A stretch of DNA of 64,000 bases from Martelella alba (GTDB taxonomy: Bacteria > Pseudomonadota > Alphaproteobacteria > Rhizobiales > Rhizobiaceae): contig NZ_VHLG01000012.1 in the NCBI RefSeq assembly GCF_006516955.1, positions 62,001 through 126,000 on the forward strand, in the 5' to 3' direction. The translations under genes were made by a program, and so were the position numbers. Position 1 is the stretch's first letter. Each line of letters begins with the position of its first letter. Shown piece by piece: positions 26,269-36,318 of the stretch. The notes beneath the pieces are model-generated. The model was not told the origin of the DNA, searched no databases, and saw only the letters and a program-made list of their open reading frames with translations.

Positions 26269-28404
26269 ATGGCGAAGGAGCAGCTGGAAAACTGGAATGC
26301 GCTTGCCGAAAAGGAACTGAAGGCGTCACCCGAAACGCTGGTCTGGCAGACGGCGGAAGGCATTGCCGTCAAGCCGGTCTATACGGCCGATGATCTCGAA
26401 GGCATCGGCCATCTCGGCTCCATGCCGGGCGAGGCGCCGTTTCTGCGTGGTCCGCGCGCGACCATGTATACCGGACGGCCCTGGACCATCCGCCAATATG
26501 CCGGTTTTTCGACGGCGGAGGAATCCAACGCCTTTTACCGCCGCAATCTCGCTGCCGGGCAGAAAGGTCTGTCGGTCGCCTTCGATCTCGCCACCCATCG
26601 CGGTTATGACAGCGATCATCCGCGTGTCGAGGGCGATGTCGGCAAGGCGGGCGTGGCGATCGACAGCGTCGAGGACATGAAGATCCTGTTTGACGGCATT
26701 CCGCTGAAGGAGATGTCGGTTTCGATGACGATGAATGGTGCCGTGATCCCGATCCTGGCTGCCTTTATTGTCGCCGGAGAGGAGCAGGGCGTATCACGCG
26801 CCGAGCTCTCCGGTACGATCCAGAATGACATTCTCAAGGAGTTCATGGTCCGCAACACCTATATCTATCCGCCGGGACCCTCGATGCGGATCGTTGCCGA
26901 TATCATCGCCTATACGGCGCGCGACATGCCGAAATTCAACTCGATTTCGATCTCCGGCTACCATATCCAGGAAGCCGGGGCGACACTGGTGCAGGAGCTT
27001 GCCTTCACCCTTGCCGACGGGCGCGAATATGTCCGCGCGGCGTTGAAAAACGGTCTCGATGTCGATGCCTTTGCGCCGCGCCTGTCCTTCTTTTTCGCCA
27101 TCGGCATGAATTTCTTCATGGAGGCGGCGAAACTGCGTGCGGCGCGGCTGCTCTGGAGCCGGGTGATGGAGGGGTTCGATCCGAAGAAGCCGTCGTCGAA
27201 GATGCTGCGCACCCATTGTCAGACCTCCGGCGTGTCGCTGGCCGAGCAGGATCCCTATAACAATGTCGTCCGCACGGCTTACGAGGCGCTGGCGGCGGTG
27301 CTGGGCGGAACCCAGTCGCTGCATACCAATGCGCTGGATGAGGCCATCGCGCTGCCGACGGATTTTTCCGCCCGCATCGCCCGCAACACCCAGCTGATCC
27401 TCGCCCATGAAACCGGTATTTCCCGGGTCGTCGATCCGCTGGCCGGCTCCTATTATGTCGAGAGCCTCACCCATGAACTGGCCGAAAAGGCCTGGTCACT
27501 GATGGAGGAGATCGAGGCCGCCGGCGGCATGACCAGGGCCGTGAGCGATGGTCTGCCGAAGCGGATGATCGAGGCCGCAGCAACCGCCAGGCAGGCGCGC
27601 ATTGATCGTGGCGAGGAGGTCGTTGTCGGCGTCAATCGTTTCCGTCTGGAAAACGAGGCACCGATCGAAACGCTTGCCATCGACAATTCCGCCGTGCGCG
27701 CAGCCCAGGTGAAGCGGCTGGACAGCATGCGCCGCTGGCGCGACCCGAAAAAGGTTGAAGCCTGTCTGACACGGCTGGAAGAGATTGCCCGGTCCGGCAA
27801 TGGCAATCTTCTCGAGGCCGCCGTGGACGCAACGCGGGCGCGGGCCAGTCTCGGCGAGATTTCCGATGCCATGCGAAGGGTCTTCGGTGAGCATGACGCC
27901 GCCCCGAAGGTCGTCTCCGGCGTTTATGGTTCAGCTTTTTCCGGCGATGCTGAATATGAGGCGCTGGTGAACCGGCTGAACGGCTATGGACAAGAGAAGG
28001 GAAAGGCAAAGGTTCTGATCGCCAAGCTCGGGCAGGATGGCCATGATCGCGGCGCGAAGGTGATTGCCTCGGCCTTTGGTGATATCGGTTTTGACGTTGT
28101 CGCCGGCCCGCTGTTCCAGACCCCCGATGAGGCGGCTGACCTGGCGGTTTCCGAAAAGGTCAGGGTCGTCGGCATGTCTTCACTTGCCGCCGGGCATAAG
28201 ACGCTGGCGCCGCAGCTGGTCAAGGCCCTGAAAGCGAAGGGGGCAGAGGATATTCTCGTCGTGGTCGGCGGGGTGATCCCGCGTGAGGACTATGATTTTC
28301 TGATGGAAAATGGCGTCTCCGCCGTCTTCGGTCCCGGCACCAATGTGCTGCACGCTGCCAATGCGATCATCGATCTTCTTGAAGGAAAGCGCCGCAATGT
28401 CTGA
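26269..28404 (+). CDS. scpA: Methylmalonyl-CoA mutase
   Basis: Rearranges (R)-methylmalonyl-CoA to succinyl-CoA with adenosylcobalamin. The 711-residue single-chain enzyme has the substrate barrel ([20 protein letters not shown], near residue 64; [20 protein letters not shown]) and a C-terminal cobalamin domain with the D-x-H-x-x-G motif in DGHDRG, where His592 is the cobalt ligand. It is homodimeric by length, unlike the two-gene mutA/mutB type. The gene overlaps the epimerase gene by 8 nt. No MeaB-type chaperone gene is seen in the window. Confidence 0.96.
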   Translation: MAKEQLENWNALAEKELKASPETLVWQTAEGIAVKPVYTADDLEGIGHLGSMPGEAPFLRGPRATMYTGRPWTIRQYAGFSTAEESNAFYRRNLAAGQKGLSVAFDLATHRGYDSDHPRVEGDVGKAGVAIDSVEDMKILFDGIPLKEMSVSMTMNGAVIPILAAFIVAGEEQGVSRAELSGTIQNDILKEFMVRNTYIYPPGPSMRIVADIIAYTARDMPKFNSISISGYHIQEAGATLVQELAFTLADGREYVRAALKNGLDVDAFAPRLSFFFAIGMNFFMEAAKLRAARLLWSRVMEGFDPKKPSSKMLRTHCQTSGVSLAEQDPYNNVVRTAYEALAAVLGGTQSLHTNALDEAIALPTDFSARIARNTQLILAHETGISRVVDPLAGSYYVESLTHELAEKAWSLMEEIEAAGGMTRAVSDGLPKRMIEAAATARQARIDRGEEVVVGVNRFRLENEAPIETLAIDNSAVRAAQVKRLDSMRRWRDPKKVEACLTRLEEIARSGNGNLLEAAVDATRARASLGEISDAMRRVFGEHDAAPKVVSGVYGSAFSGDAEYEALVNRLNGYGQEKGKAKVLIAKLGQDGHDRGAKVIASAFGDIGFDVVAGPLFQTPDEAADLAVSEKVRVVGMSSLAAGHKTLAPQLVKALKAKGAEDILVVVGGVIPREDYDFLMENGVSAVFGPGTNVLHAANAIIDLLEGKRRNV

Positions 28405-28807
28405 GGATCAGATGATCGGGCGGCTGAACCATGTTGCCATTGCCGTGCCGGACCTTGCGGCGGCGTCAACACTTTACCGCAATCTGGGGGCATCGGTCAG
28501 CGCGCCTGAAGCGCTTGTCGAACACGGCGTTACCGTCGTCTTCGTCTCTCTCGACAACACCAAGATCGAGTTGCTCGAACCGCTGGGCGAGGCGTCGCCT
28601 GTTGCGGCCTTTCTGGCGCGCAATCCGGCGGGTGGCGTACATCATCTCTGTTTCGAGGTCGACGATCTCGATCAGGCAATGGCACGGCTTGAGGCCGCAG
28701 GTACCCGCACTCTCGGGGCGCCAAAAATCGGCGCGCATGGCAAGCCGGTCATCTTCACCCATCCGAAGGATTTTGCCGGAACGCTGGTGGAGTTTGAACA
28801 GGCCTGA
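28397..28807 (+). CDS. mce: Methylmalonyl-CoA epimerase
   Basis: Interconverts the (S)- and (R)-forms of methylmalonyl-CoA between carboxylase and mutase. The 136-residue VOC-fold protein has [18 protein letters not shown] (metal His), [14 protein letters not shown] and LVEFEQ (metal Glu) typical of the family. Two starts are possible: the ATG at 28397, overlapping the mutase stop, and the ATG at 28412, preceded by GAGGA and matching the usual family N-terminus; I list the longer. It completes the propionyl-CoA to succinyl-CoA operon. Confidence 0.92.
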   Translation: MSEDQMIGRLNHVAIAVPDLAAASTLYRNLGASVSAPEALVEHGVTVVFVSLDNTKIELLEPLGEASPVAAFLARNPAGGVHHLCFEVDDLDQAMARLEAAGTRTLGAPKIGAHGKPVIFTHPKDFAGTLVEFEQA

Positions 28808-28808
28808 T

Positions 28809-28830
28809 GCGGCGACGGTGCCGCTTCATT
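28809..28830 (+). terminator. Possible terminator after the propionate operon
   Basis: GCGGC and GCCGC flank a 6-nt loop, followed by TTCATTT just after the epimerase stop. The T-run is broken, so this is weak. Confidence 0.3.
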
Positions 28831-29011
28831 TCGTCGCCAGCCGGACCATTTCTGGTTTTTCATCCTGGCATTTGTAGACATTTGCCCGGTTGCCTTCCTA
28901 GCGTGGCGCCGTCCTCCTTCAAGGGGGACGATATAATGCCAATCATCATATTTGCCTTGCCAGGCGGGGGAGGGAGAAACCTCAACTTGCCGGGGCACTA
29001 GGAGAGGTTTC

Positions 29012-30118
29012 ATGACATCCCGATTTTCAAAAGGCATGCGCCTTGTGGCGGCCGCCGTTACGGCTGCCATGCTGTTCGGCCCGGCCGCCGAGGCCTGCAC
29101 TGGTATCACACTGACGGCTGAGGATGGTGCGGTGGTGCGCGCCCGTACCATGGAGTTCAACGTCGATCTCCACGCCTCTGTCATCGTCGTGCCGCATGGG
29201 CTGCAACGCGTGGGCGAGACGCCGGATGGCAAGACCGGCCTGTCCTGGAATGTCAAATATGCCAGCGTCGGCGCCAATCCCATGGGCCTGCCCTATCTGG
29301 TGGATGGTGTGAATGAGAAAGGGCTCTCCATGGGGCTTTTCTATTTTGCGCAGTCGGCTGAATACCAGCCCTATGATGCGGCTGATGCTGGCAAGACGCT
29401 CGCCTCCTGGCAGCTCGGCTCCTATATCCTCGACAATTTCGCCACGGTTGACGAGGTAAGGGCAGCGCTCGGCAACATCGTCGTCGCCCCGGTGATTTTC
29501 AAACAGTTCAACATGGTCCTTCCGGTTCATTTCGTTGTCACCGATGCGTCGGGCAAGACGATCGTGATCGAATATGTCGGTGGCAAGCTTCAGGTGAGCG
29601 ATGATCCGATCGGCGTCATCACCAACAACCCGCCCTTTGACTGGCACATGACCAATTTGCAGAATTACGTCAATCTCGGCCTCGACAATGTGCCGCCGCA
29701 AAAGCTTGGCCCTGTCACGATCAACGGTCTCGGCCAGGGCACCGGCCTTCTGGGCATGCCGGGCGATTTCACCTCGCCGTCGCGTTTTGTCCGCGCCGCG
29801 ATCTTCTCGCATGGTGTCGAACCCAGCAAGACCGGCGATGATGCGATCTTCGAGGCTTTCCACATCCTCAACAATTTCGACATTCCGCGCGGTGTCGCCC
29901 GCGATGCGGAAAAGGACGAGCATGGCAATATGGTTGCCGACTACACCCAGTGGACCTCGGCTGTCGACACCGTCAACAAGCGCTTCTATTTCCGTACCTA
30001 TGACAATAGCGATATCCGCTTTGTCGATCTGACCAAGCAGGATCTCGATGCCACATCGGTAAAGACCTGGCAGATGGATGGTTATGAGGTTGCCCACGAG
30101 CTCGGCGCGCCGGAATAA
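29012..30118 (+). CDS. Secreted linear amide C-N hydrolase (choloylglycine hydrolase/penicillin V acylase family)
   Basis: From the ATG at 29012, preceded by AGGAGAGG, the 368-residue protein has a signal peptide whose cleavage after GPAAEA would expose Cys29 as the N-terminal nucleophile (CTGITLTAEDG), the hallmark of Ntn hydrolases of this family. RARTMEFN and VDGVNEKGLSMGLFYF are further family positions. Members hydrolyse bile-salt amides, penicillin V or N-acyl homoserine lactones. Periplasmic location in a soil-type bacterium makes acyl-homoserine lactone or other amide hydrolysis plausible, but the substrate is not fixed by sequence. A strong terminator follows. Confidence 0.88.
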   Translation: MTSRFSKGMRLVAAAVTAAMLFGPAAEACTGITLTAEDGAVVRARTMEFNVDLHASVIVVPHGLQRVGETPDGKTGLSWNVKYASVGANPMGLPYLVDGVNEKGLSMGLFYFAQSAEYQPYDAADAGKTLASWQLGSYILDNFATVDEVRAALGNIVVAPVIFKQFNMVLPVHFVVTDASGKTIVIEYVGGKLQVSDDPIGVITNNPPFDWHMTNLQNYVNLGLDNVPPQKLGPVTINGLGQGTGLLGMPGDFTSPSRFVRAAIFSHGVEPSKTGDDAIFEAFHILNNFDIPRGVARDAEKDEHGNMVADYTQWTSAVDTVNKRFYFRTYDNSDIRFVDLTKQDLDATSVKTWQMDGYEVAHELGAPE

Positions 30119-30135
30119 TCACGGACGAAAATGCC

Positions 30136-30173
30136 GCCCGCGCCTCGCCAGTCCGGTCAGGCGCGGGCTTTTT
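30136..30173 (+). terminator. Rho-independent terminator after the amide hydrolase gene
   Basis: GCCCGCGCCT and AGGCGCGGGC form a perfect 10-bp stem with a 13-nt loop and are followed by TTTTT. Confidence 0.8.
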
Positions 30174-30178
30174 GGGGG

Positions 30179-31150
30179 CTAGACGGTCAGCACCAGCGAG
30201 CCGCGCGTCTTGCGGGTTTCCAGCGCGTCATGGGCGGCGCCTGCCTCTTGCAGCGGCATTTCGGTGATCACATCGGCTTTCACCGCACCGCTTTTCAGCT
30301 TGCCGAAAAGATCGTCGGCACGCATTTCGAGATCGGCGCGGGTGGCAACATAGTCGAACAGCATCGGCCGGTTGGCCGACAGCGACCCCCGGGCGAGGTC
30401 GGAAAGCTTGAAGCCCTCGATCATGCCGGAGGACTGGCCGAAATTGACGAACATGCCGAAGCGTTTGAGCACCGCCAGTGAGCCGCGCCAGGTATCCTTG
30501 CCGACACTGTCATAAACGGCTTCACAGCCCTTACCATCGGTCAGTTCCATCACCTTAGCGGCAAAATCTTCCGTGCGGTAATTGATCACATCGCTATAGC
30601 CGTGGGACAGCGCCAGCGCCACCTTCTCCTCCGAGCCCGCCGTGCCGATGGCGCGGGCGCCAAGCGCCTTCAGCCATTGCCCGAGAATGAGGCCGACACC
30701 GCCGGCCGCAGCATGAACCAGCACAGTCTCGCCGGGTTTGACGACATGGGAGGCGGTGACGAGATACTGCGCCGTCAGCCCCTTCAGCATCACGCTTGCC
30801 GCCAGCTTTTCCGAAATCCCGTCGGGCAGTTTCACCAGCCGCTCGGCCGGCATGATCCGCCTTTGCCGGTAGGCGCCGGTGCGCATCACATAGGCCACCC
30901 GGTCACCGGGTTTGAGATCGCTGACACCGGGGCCGATCTCTTCCACCACGCCAGCGGCTTCCGCACCGGGGATCATTGTGTCTTCCGCCCAGGGGTAAAG
31001 GCCGGAACGGAAATAGACATCGATGAAATTGACACCGATGGCGGTGTGGCGGACCAGAACCTCGCCGTCACCCGGCATGCCGGTTTCAAGCGCAGTCCAT
31101 TCCATGACCCCGGACCCGCCGGGTCGCGTGGCGACAAGTGCCATGTCCAT
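30179..31150 (-). CDS. Quinone oxidoreductase family, NADPH-dependent (MDR superfamily)
   Basis: The 323-residue protein has the N-terminal GroES-like fold (AIGVNFIDVYFRSGLYPW), no zinc-binding cysteines, and an NADPH-binding AAAGGVGLILGQWLKALGA motif, which identify the zinc-free quinone oxidoreductase (zeta-crystallin) branch. Members reduce quinones or activated alkenes. The gene lies 12 nt after the AhpD-like gene and may be the last member of the long minus-strand operon that includes the sugar-type ABC transporter. Its stop is next to a plus-strand terminator. Confidence 0.88.
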   Translation of the reverse strand: MDMALVATRPGGSGVMEWTALETGMPGDGEVLVRHTAIGVNFIDVYFRSGLYPWAEDTMIPGAEAAGVVEEIGPGVSDLKPGDRVAYVMRTGAYRQRRIMPAERLVKLPDGISEKLAASVMLKGLTAQYLVTASHVVKPGETVLVHAAAGGVGLILGQWLKALGARAIGTAGSEEKVALALSHGYSDVINYRTEDFAAKVMELTDGKGCEAVYDSVGKDTWRGSLAVLKRFGMFVNFGQSSGMIEGFKLSDLARGSLSANRPMLFDYVATRADLEMRADDLFGKLKSGAVKADVITEMPLQEAGAAHDALETRKTRGSLVLTV

Positions 31151-31162
31151 GATCTTCAGTCC

Positions 31163-31567
31163 TCAGGCGACAAATTCGGGATCGACGGGCACCTGCATGC
31201 CGGTCACCAGATGGTTGGTCTGGCCGGCAAGGGCAACGATCGACAAAAGCTCGGCATATTCCGCGTCGCTCATGCCTTTCGCCTTGGCCTGAGCGGTGTG
31301 GGAATGGACGCAATAGGTGCAGGCATTGGCAATCGACACGGCGGTGTAGATCATTTCCCGCGTCTTGGGATCAATGGCGCCGGGCACGGTCATGACCGCT
31401 TTCAGCCCTTCCCATGTGCGCTTCAGCAAAGCGGCATCAAAGGCCAGTGCGCGCCAGAAATTATTGATGAAGTCGGTCTTGCGGGTGGCGCGGATATCGT
31501 CAAACACCGCCTTGACCGCAGGATTTGCCTCCGCCTCTTCATCACTCATCAGTTTTACGGTCGCCAT
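31163..31567 (-). CDS. Carboxymuconolactone decarboxylase/AhpD-like family protein
   Basis: The 134-residue protein has the CMD-family core with the redox pair in CTYCVHSHTAQAKAKG and a preceding helix IDPKTREMIYTAVSIANA. The C-x-x-C and nearby His resemble the AhpD thiol peroxidase site, so a peroxide or alkyl-hydroperoxide detoxifying role is more likely than true decarboxylation. The ATG at 31567 is preceded by AGGAAACC. It lies 35 nt after the ABC ATPase gene and just before the quinone oxidoreductase gene. Confidence 0.85.
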   Translation of the reverse strand: MATVKLMSDEEAEANPAVKAVFDDIRATRKTDFINNFWRALAFDAALLKRTWEGLKAVMTVPGAIDPKTREMIYTAVSIANACTYCVHSHTAQAKAKGMSDAEYAELLSIVALAGQTNHLVTGMQVPVDPEFVA

Positions 31568-31602
31568 TTTGGTTTCCTTTTCGCGTTTCCCCATGCCGGC
31601 CA

Positions 31603-33102
31603 TCAATGGACGGCGGCATACATGATTTTTTCTTCTGTTGCCTCGGCGGGCGAGAACTCTTCGACAATACGGCCCTGGCGGCAGACCAGAATGCGGTCGG
31701 AGAGATTCATGATCTCCGGCAGGTAAGACGAGATCACCACCACGGCGAGGCCGTCATCGGCGAGCTTGTTGATGATCTGGTGGATTTCCGCGATCGCGCC
31801 GACATCGACGCCGCGCGTCGGTTCATCGAAGATGACGAGCTTCGGCTCCTGCACCAGCCCCTTGCCGATCACCACCTTTTGCTGATTGCCGCCGGACAAT
31901 TCGACCACGCGGGCATTGTCATTGATGGCGCGGATATTGAGCTTCTTCGACCAGTCGGCCGAAACCGCCTGCATTTCGGCACTGCTGACATACCAGGCCT
32001 TGTCGTGCCCGGCGGCGATCAGCCCGCCATAGATGTTCTCGGCGATCGACATGGTCTCGAAGAAACCTTCCGATTTGCGGTCCTCGGTGACATAGACAAT
32101 GCCCTCCTTCACCGCCTCGCTCGGTACGTAGTAACGCACTGGTTTGTCGTTGAGCACGATTGATCCGCCGCGCAGGAAGTCACGCTTCTCGATGCCGGCC
32201 ACGACCTTGAAGGTTTCGGTGCGGCCGGAGCCGATCAGCCCGAACACGCCGGTGATCTGGCCGGAAAACACTGAAAAGGAATTGTTGCGCACCATCGCGC
32301 CCATGGAAATATCCTGGACCGAGAGCACCTTCTTGCCTGCCTTGCGCACGCCGGTTTCCGAGCGGTCGCGATAAAGCGCGCCGGAAAGCTGGCGGCCGAC
32401 CATGGCGGCAATGATGCTGTCGCGGGTGAAATCCTTCGTCTCGCCGGAAGCAACCAGCTCGCCATCGCGCAGAATGGTCAGCCGGTCGGAGATCATCAGC
32501 GCCTCTTCCAGGGCATGCGAGATGAAGACAACCGAGACGCCGCGCGCCTTCAGCCGCCGGATCAGTGCGAAGAAGTGGCGCTTCTCCTCCGGCGTCAGCG
32601 TCGCTGTCGGCTCGTCGAAAATGATCACCTCGGCATTGTGATGCACGGCGCGGGCGATCTCGACCATCTGCTTCTTGGCGGCACCCAGTGTTGCCACCAG
32701 CGCTGTCGGATCAACGGCGAAATTGAGCGACTGCAGGAACTGCTGGGCGGAAATATAGGTGCCGCGCAGCCGGTTCAGGAACTTCTCGGAGCCGAGATAA
32801 AGGTTCTGCGCCACCGTCATGGAGGGCACGAGGCTGGTTTCCTGAAACACCATGGCGATGCCGGAATCAAGGGCGGCACTCGGCGATGCGAATACGGTTT
32901 CCTTGCCGTGAAAGAACATTTTGCCCGCGGTCGGTTCGACAACGCCGGCCATCATCTTGGTCAGCGTCGATTTGCCCGCGCCATTCTCACCGAGAAGTGC
33001 GTGGATCTCGCCTTTCTTCAGCTCGAAGTCGACCTCTTTCACCGCTGGCACACCGCGATAGGCCTTGGTGATTTTGTCCATGCGGATGATCGGTTGGTCC
33101 AT
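31603..33102 (-). CDS. Sugar-type ABC transporter, double ATP-binding protein
   Basis: The 499-residue protein contains two ABC domains in tandem, as in RbsA/MglA. The first has Walker A GENGAGKST, Q-loop, and FDEPTATLTPEE Walker B; its signature region (LGAAKKQMVEIAR) is diverged. The second has a degenerate Walker A region (GLIGSGRTETFKVVAG) and signature LSGGNQQKV with FDEPTRGVDVG. This asymmetry is normal for the family. The ATG at 33102 is one nucleotide after the SMP-30 gene stop. It energises the two permeases encoded upstream. Confidence 0.94.
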   Translation of the reverse strand: MDQPIIRMDKITKAYRGVPAVKEVDFELKKGEIHALLGENGAGKSTLTKMMAGVVEPTAGKMFFHGKETVFASPSAALDSGIAMVFQETSLVPSMTVAQNLYLGSEKFLNRLRGTYISAQQFLQSLNFAVDPTALVATLGAAKKQMVEIARAVHHNAEVIIFDEPTATLTPEEKRHFFALIRRLKARGVSVVFISHALEEALMISDRLTILRDGELVASGETKDFTRDSIIAAMVGRQLSGALYRDRSETGVRKAGKKVLSVQDISMGAMVRNNSFSVFSGQITGVFGLIGSGRTETFKVVAGIEKRDFLRGGSIVLNDKPVRYYVPSEAVKEGIVYVTEDRKSEGFFETMSIAENIYGGLIAAGHDKAWYVSSAEMQAVSADWSKKLNIRAINDNARVVELSGGNQQKVVIGKGLVQEPKLVIFDEPTRGVDVGAIAEIHQIINKLADDGLAVVVISSYLPEIMNLSDRILVCRQGRIVEEFSPAEATEEKIMYAAVH

Positions 33103-33103
33103 G

Positions 33104-34162
33104 TCAATGCACCTCGCTTGTCTTGTCGGCAAGGCTGACGATGATATCGCCGCCCTTGGACGCTGCGTGGATTTCGCCGCCAAAGGCAATGGCGCTGCAG
33201 ATGCCATGGCGCTTGCCATCGGCGCGGCTGTGGACGCTTGAAACCGGGTTCATCTCACGGTCGAGCCGCACCACAAGCCCGTAGGAGCGGCTCGGTGACC
33301 AGGGCTTGTGTACGCCCATGGAACGGATGCCGCCGCATTGCAGCGGTTCGAGAAAGCTCTTGCCGGAGGAGAGTGCCGGGGCGATCCAGTAGGCGCGCGG
33401 CACGGTGGCGATCATGTCGAAGCGGTAATGGCTTTCCTGCAGCACAAGCTCGATCAGCCGGTTGCGCGGGGCGAAGACCGCCATCACTGCCCCGCCGTCT
33501 TCGCTCGGCATCAGCCGTGCCGGATAGCCGGGGATCTGCTCGATCAGCGCTGAAACATTGCCATCGGCATCGATTTCCATCAGCCGGTGACGCCAGCTTT
33601 CGGAAAAGACGACACTGCCGCCGGCGCGCGGCAGGAGGCCGTAGGGGAAGGCGAGGCTTGAAGCTTTTTTATGAAAGGCCTCGCCTTCCTTACGGCGCAC
33701 CCAGAGCGAGCCGGTGGCCCGTTTCTTCATCAGGTCGGTTGCCCAGTCGGAGGCGGCATGTTCAGACGATCCATTGGCAAGCCAGAGCGCGCCGTCGGCG
33801 GCAAAGGCAAGCGCTGTGATCGCCCGGATCTCGGGAAGCAGGTGGATTGGCTCGTCACCGACAAGCAGCACCGCCGTTTCCAGCGCCACGGCAAGCTTGC
33901 CGGTGGGCGAGACGGCGAGCGCGGTGATCGGTGCTTCAAAGCTTTGCACCACTTGCGGCGCTTCACCTTGGGCAAGGCGGTAGAGCGCGTTGCCGGAGGA
34001 GCAATGCAGCACGCCATCAAGGACTACCAGATTGTCCGGCTCTGACAGCGTGGCTGCGATCTTCGCAGCATCAAGCCCGGAATTGGGGCGGAAGGCGCCA
34101 TCGAGCGGGGGAATGGTGACCGCCTTGCCGCGGAAGAAATCGAGGATCGGATCGAAGATCAT
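33104..34162 (-). CDS. SMP-30/gluconolactonase/strictosidine-synthase-like beta-propeller protein
   Basis: The 352-residue protein has repeated propeller blades (ITALAVSPTGKLAVALE, ALAFAADGALWLAN, FPYGLLPRAGGSVVFSESW, YPARLMPSEDGGAVMAVF) and no signal peptide, indicating a cytoplasmic enzyme. Families of this fold hydrolyse lactones or phosphoesters with a metal at the centre of the propeller. It overlaps the permease-SMP-30 fusion by 4 nt and precedes the ATPase, so it is embedded in the transporter operon. A lactonase acting on the imported sugar derivative is the simplest reading. Confidence 0.82.
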   Translation of the reverse strand: MIFDPILDFFRGKAVTIPPLDGAFRPNSGLDAAKIAATLSEPDNLVVLDGVLHCSSGNALYRLAQGEAPQVVQSFEAPITALAVSPTGKLAVALETAVLLVGDEPIHLLPEIRAITALAFAADGALWLANGSSEHAASDWATDLMKKRATGSLWVRRKEGEAFHKKASSLAFPYGLLPRAGGSVVFSESWRHRLMEIDADGNVSALIEQIPGYPARLMPSEDGGAVMAVFAPRNRLIELVLQESHYRFDMIATVPRAYWIAPALSSGKSFLEPLQCGGIRSMGVHKPWSPSRSYGLVVRLDREMNPVSSVHSRADGKRHGICSAIAFGGEIHAASKGGDIIVSLADKTSEVH

Positions 34163-36282
34163 GCCCGGCCTCCCCAGTAGGAATCAAAGCCTGTCCAGTT
34201 TTGGTCCGCCCCGTCGATCCGGTAGCGGCCGATACGGTTGTTCAAAATGCCGCCGATGAACAGCTCGCCCTTGTGCTCGCGCATCGAGGTCACCATCGGA
34301 TGGGACTGGCCGGAAAGGTCACCGAAGGCATGGATGATCTTGGCGTCATCGTCGAATTTGACGATACCGCCGGTATTGATGTTGGGGAACAGCCAGTCAT
34401 CCTGCGGCAGCCGCCTTGTCATGCGCTTGCGCATGGCGGGATGGCGCAGCGACAGGTCGAAGCTCGGCGTGCGCATGCCAAGCCAGGCCATCCAGTAGGT
34501 GCCGTCGGAGGCGCGGTTGATATTGTCGGTATAGCCCGGCATGTCCTTGATGACGCATTCGGCGGTGCCTGCCTTCGGGCCTTCGATCCAGTAGCGGTGA
34601 ATGCGGCAGGCCCAGCTTTCGGAGAAGAACAGCGACTTGCCGTCATGGGCCATGCAGACGCCATTGGTGTAGCGGTAGCCGTCCAGCAGGGTCTTGGTTG
34701 AACCGTCCTTCGGATCGTAGACGAGCAGGCGCCCGGTGCCGCGGTTTTCAATCGAATCCAGCGTCCATTCATGGGCGTCATAGCGCTTGGTACTGTCGGT
34801 GAAATAGATCTTTCCGTCCGGGGCGATATCGAGGTCGTTCGGGTCGCGCAGGCGCGCATCATCCACGATCGACGTCATCGAGCGCTTGGTTTCCGCTGAA
34901 AGCCGGGTGACCTCGCGATCGGGCGAGATCTTGTACAGTCCCATGGCGCCAACGCAGGAAATCAGGTTCTGGTCCTTGTCAAAGGCAAGGCCGAGCGGGA
35001 AGCCGCCGACATGGGCAAAAACTTCGGAACGGGTGTAATCGGGCGCAAAGAAGCGGACGATCTCGCCATGCCGCGTGCCGCAGTAAAGATGGTCGTCATT
35101 GTCGAGGATGACGTCTTCCGGTCCTTCGAGTTCGCCAAGGCCGATCGCATTTGCTTCGGAAAGCTGGTTGTTGAGCGCATAGGCGGTGCCGGAGCCGGGT
35201 TCTGCCGAAAGCGCCTCGCCCATCTTCAGATAGACCGGAGCGACATAGACCTCGTTCAGCACCTTGTGGCGGTTTTTCAGCCAGCGGATATCGATGGTGA
35301 CGGCAACGGCCAGCATGATGCCAAGCACCATCTGATTGGTACCGGTGCCATAGCCAAGCCGGATCAGGCCGTTATTCATCACCAGAACGATAATGGCGCC
35401 CATCAGTCCCTTGGTGACCGAGCCACGCCCGCCGCCAAGCGCATTGCCGCCGACAACGGCTGCCGTCAGTGCCAGAATTTCCAGCCCCGAGCCCGTGCCG
35501 GGACCTGCGCCTGAAAGCCGGCAGGCAATGAGAAAGCCGGAAAAACCGGCACACAGCCCTGAAAAGACATAGGTGAGAAACACGGTGCGGCGCACGCGGA
35601 TACCGGCATTGTGCGCCGAGCGGCGCGACCCGCCAACGGCCAGCACATGCCAGCCGGGGCGCGAGCGGGTCAGTGCGATATGGGTGATGATCGCCAGAAT
35701 GATGGCGGAGAGAACCGGCACGGAAAGGCCGAGAACCGTGCTGTCGCCGATGAAATCCCAGGCATCCGACGACATGAAGGACATCTGGATCTCGGCGCCG
35801 AACTGGACGATCAATATGTCGAACAGCGCTCGGCCGATGATGAAGGTCACAAGCGTCGTCAAAAAGGCGCGCAGGCGTAAAAATCCGATCAGATAGCCGT
35901 TAATCGCGCCGAAGATGGCCCCCGTTGCCAGTGAGGCCAGCAGTGAGACCCAGACCGGCTGTTCGAGAATGAAGAAGGTCGAGACGGCCGAGAAGGTCGC
36001 AAGCGCGAAGATCGAGCCGACCGAAAGATCGATGCCGCCGCCGAGCATGACCACCGTCAGGCCGATGACGACAATGGCGAATTCGCCGAGCTGCCGGGTC
36101 GATTCCTGCAGTGAGAATGGCTCGAAGAAGCCGGGGATCGCCGTGCCGAAAATGGAGACGACGACGACGAGCGCCACAAAGGGAATGGCGTTGTCGGTCC
36201 AGCGCTTGGTCAGGATCTCGCCGATCAGGTGATCGGGAATGAGATTGTAGCGCAAGGCCTGAAGGCGTTCGCGAGAGAGCAT
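34159..36282 (-). CDS. ABC transporter permease fused to SMP-30/gluconolactonase-like domain
   Basis: The 707-residue protein joins two units. Residues about 25-335 are a RbsC-type sugar permease (VIGLTVVMLGGGIDLSVGSIF; VGGSRRSAHNAGIRVRRT; VVGGNALGGGRGSVTKGL). From about 370 to the end is a complete beta-propeller (LEGPEDVILDNDDHLYCGTR, LRDPNDLDIAPDGKIYFTDS, YTNGVCMAHDGKSLFFSESW, MPGYTDNINRASDGTYWMAW). If the permease has the usual even number of TMs, the propeller sits in the cytoplasm. There is no stop or frameshift between the parts. The ATG at 36282 lacks a strong ribosome site. Fusion suggests capture and opening of an imported lactone on entry. Confidence 0.9.
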   Translation of the reverse strand: MLSRERLQALRYNLIPDHLIGEILTKRWTDNAIPFVALVVVVSIFGTAIPGFFEPFSLQESTRQLGEFAIVVIGLTVVMLGGGIDLSVGSIFALATFSAVSTFFILEQPVWVSLLASLATGAIFGAINGYLIGFLRLRAFLTTLVTFIIGRALFDILIVQFGAEIQMSFMSSDAWDFIGDSTVLGLSVPVLSAIILAIITHIALTRSRPGWHVLAVGGSRRSAHNAGIRVRRTVFLTYVFSGLCAGFSGFLIACRLSGAGPGTGSGLEILALTAAVVGGNALGGGRGSVTKGLMGAIIVLVMNNGLIRLGYGTGTNQMVLGIMLAVAVTIDIRWLKNRHKVLNEVYVAPVYLKMGEALSAEPGSGTAYALNNQLSEANAIGLGELEGPEDVILDNDDHLYCGTRHGEIVRFFAPDYTRSEVFAHVGGFPLGLAFDKDQNLISCVGAMGLYKISPDREVTRLSAETKRSMTSIVDDARLRDPNDLDIAPDGKIYFTDSTKRYDAHEWTLDSIENRGTGRLLVYDPKDGSTKTLLDGYRYTNGVCMAHDGKSLFFSESWACRIHRYWIEGPKAGTAECVIKDMPGYTDNINRASDGTYWMAWLGMRTPSFDLSLRHPAMRKRMTRRLPQDDWLFPNINTGGIVKFDDDAKIIHAFGDLSGQSHPMVTSMREHKGELFIGGILNNRIGRYRIDGADQNWTGFDSYWGGRA

Positions 36283-36318
36283 CGATTATGACCGTATGAA
36301 AAGGCGTTCGGGATCATG

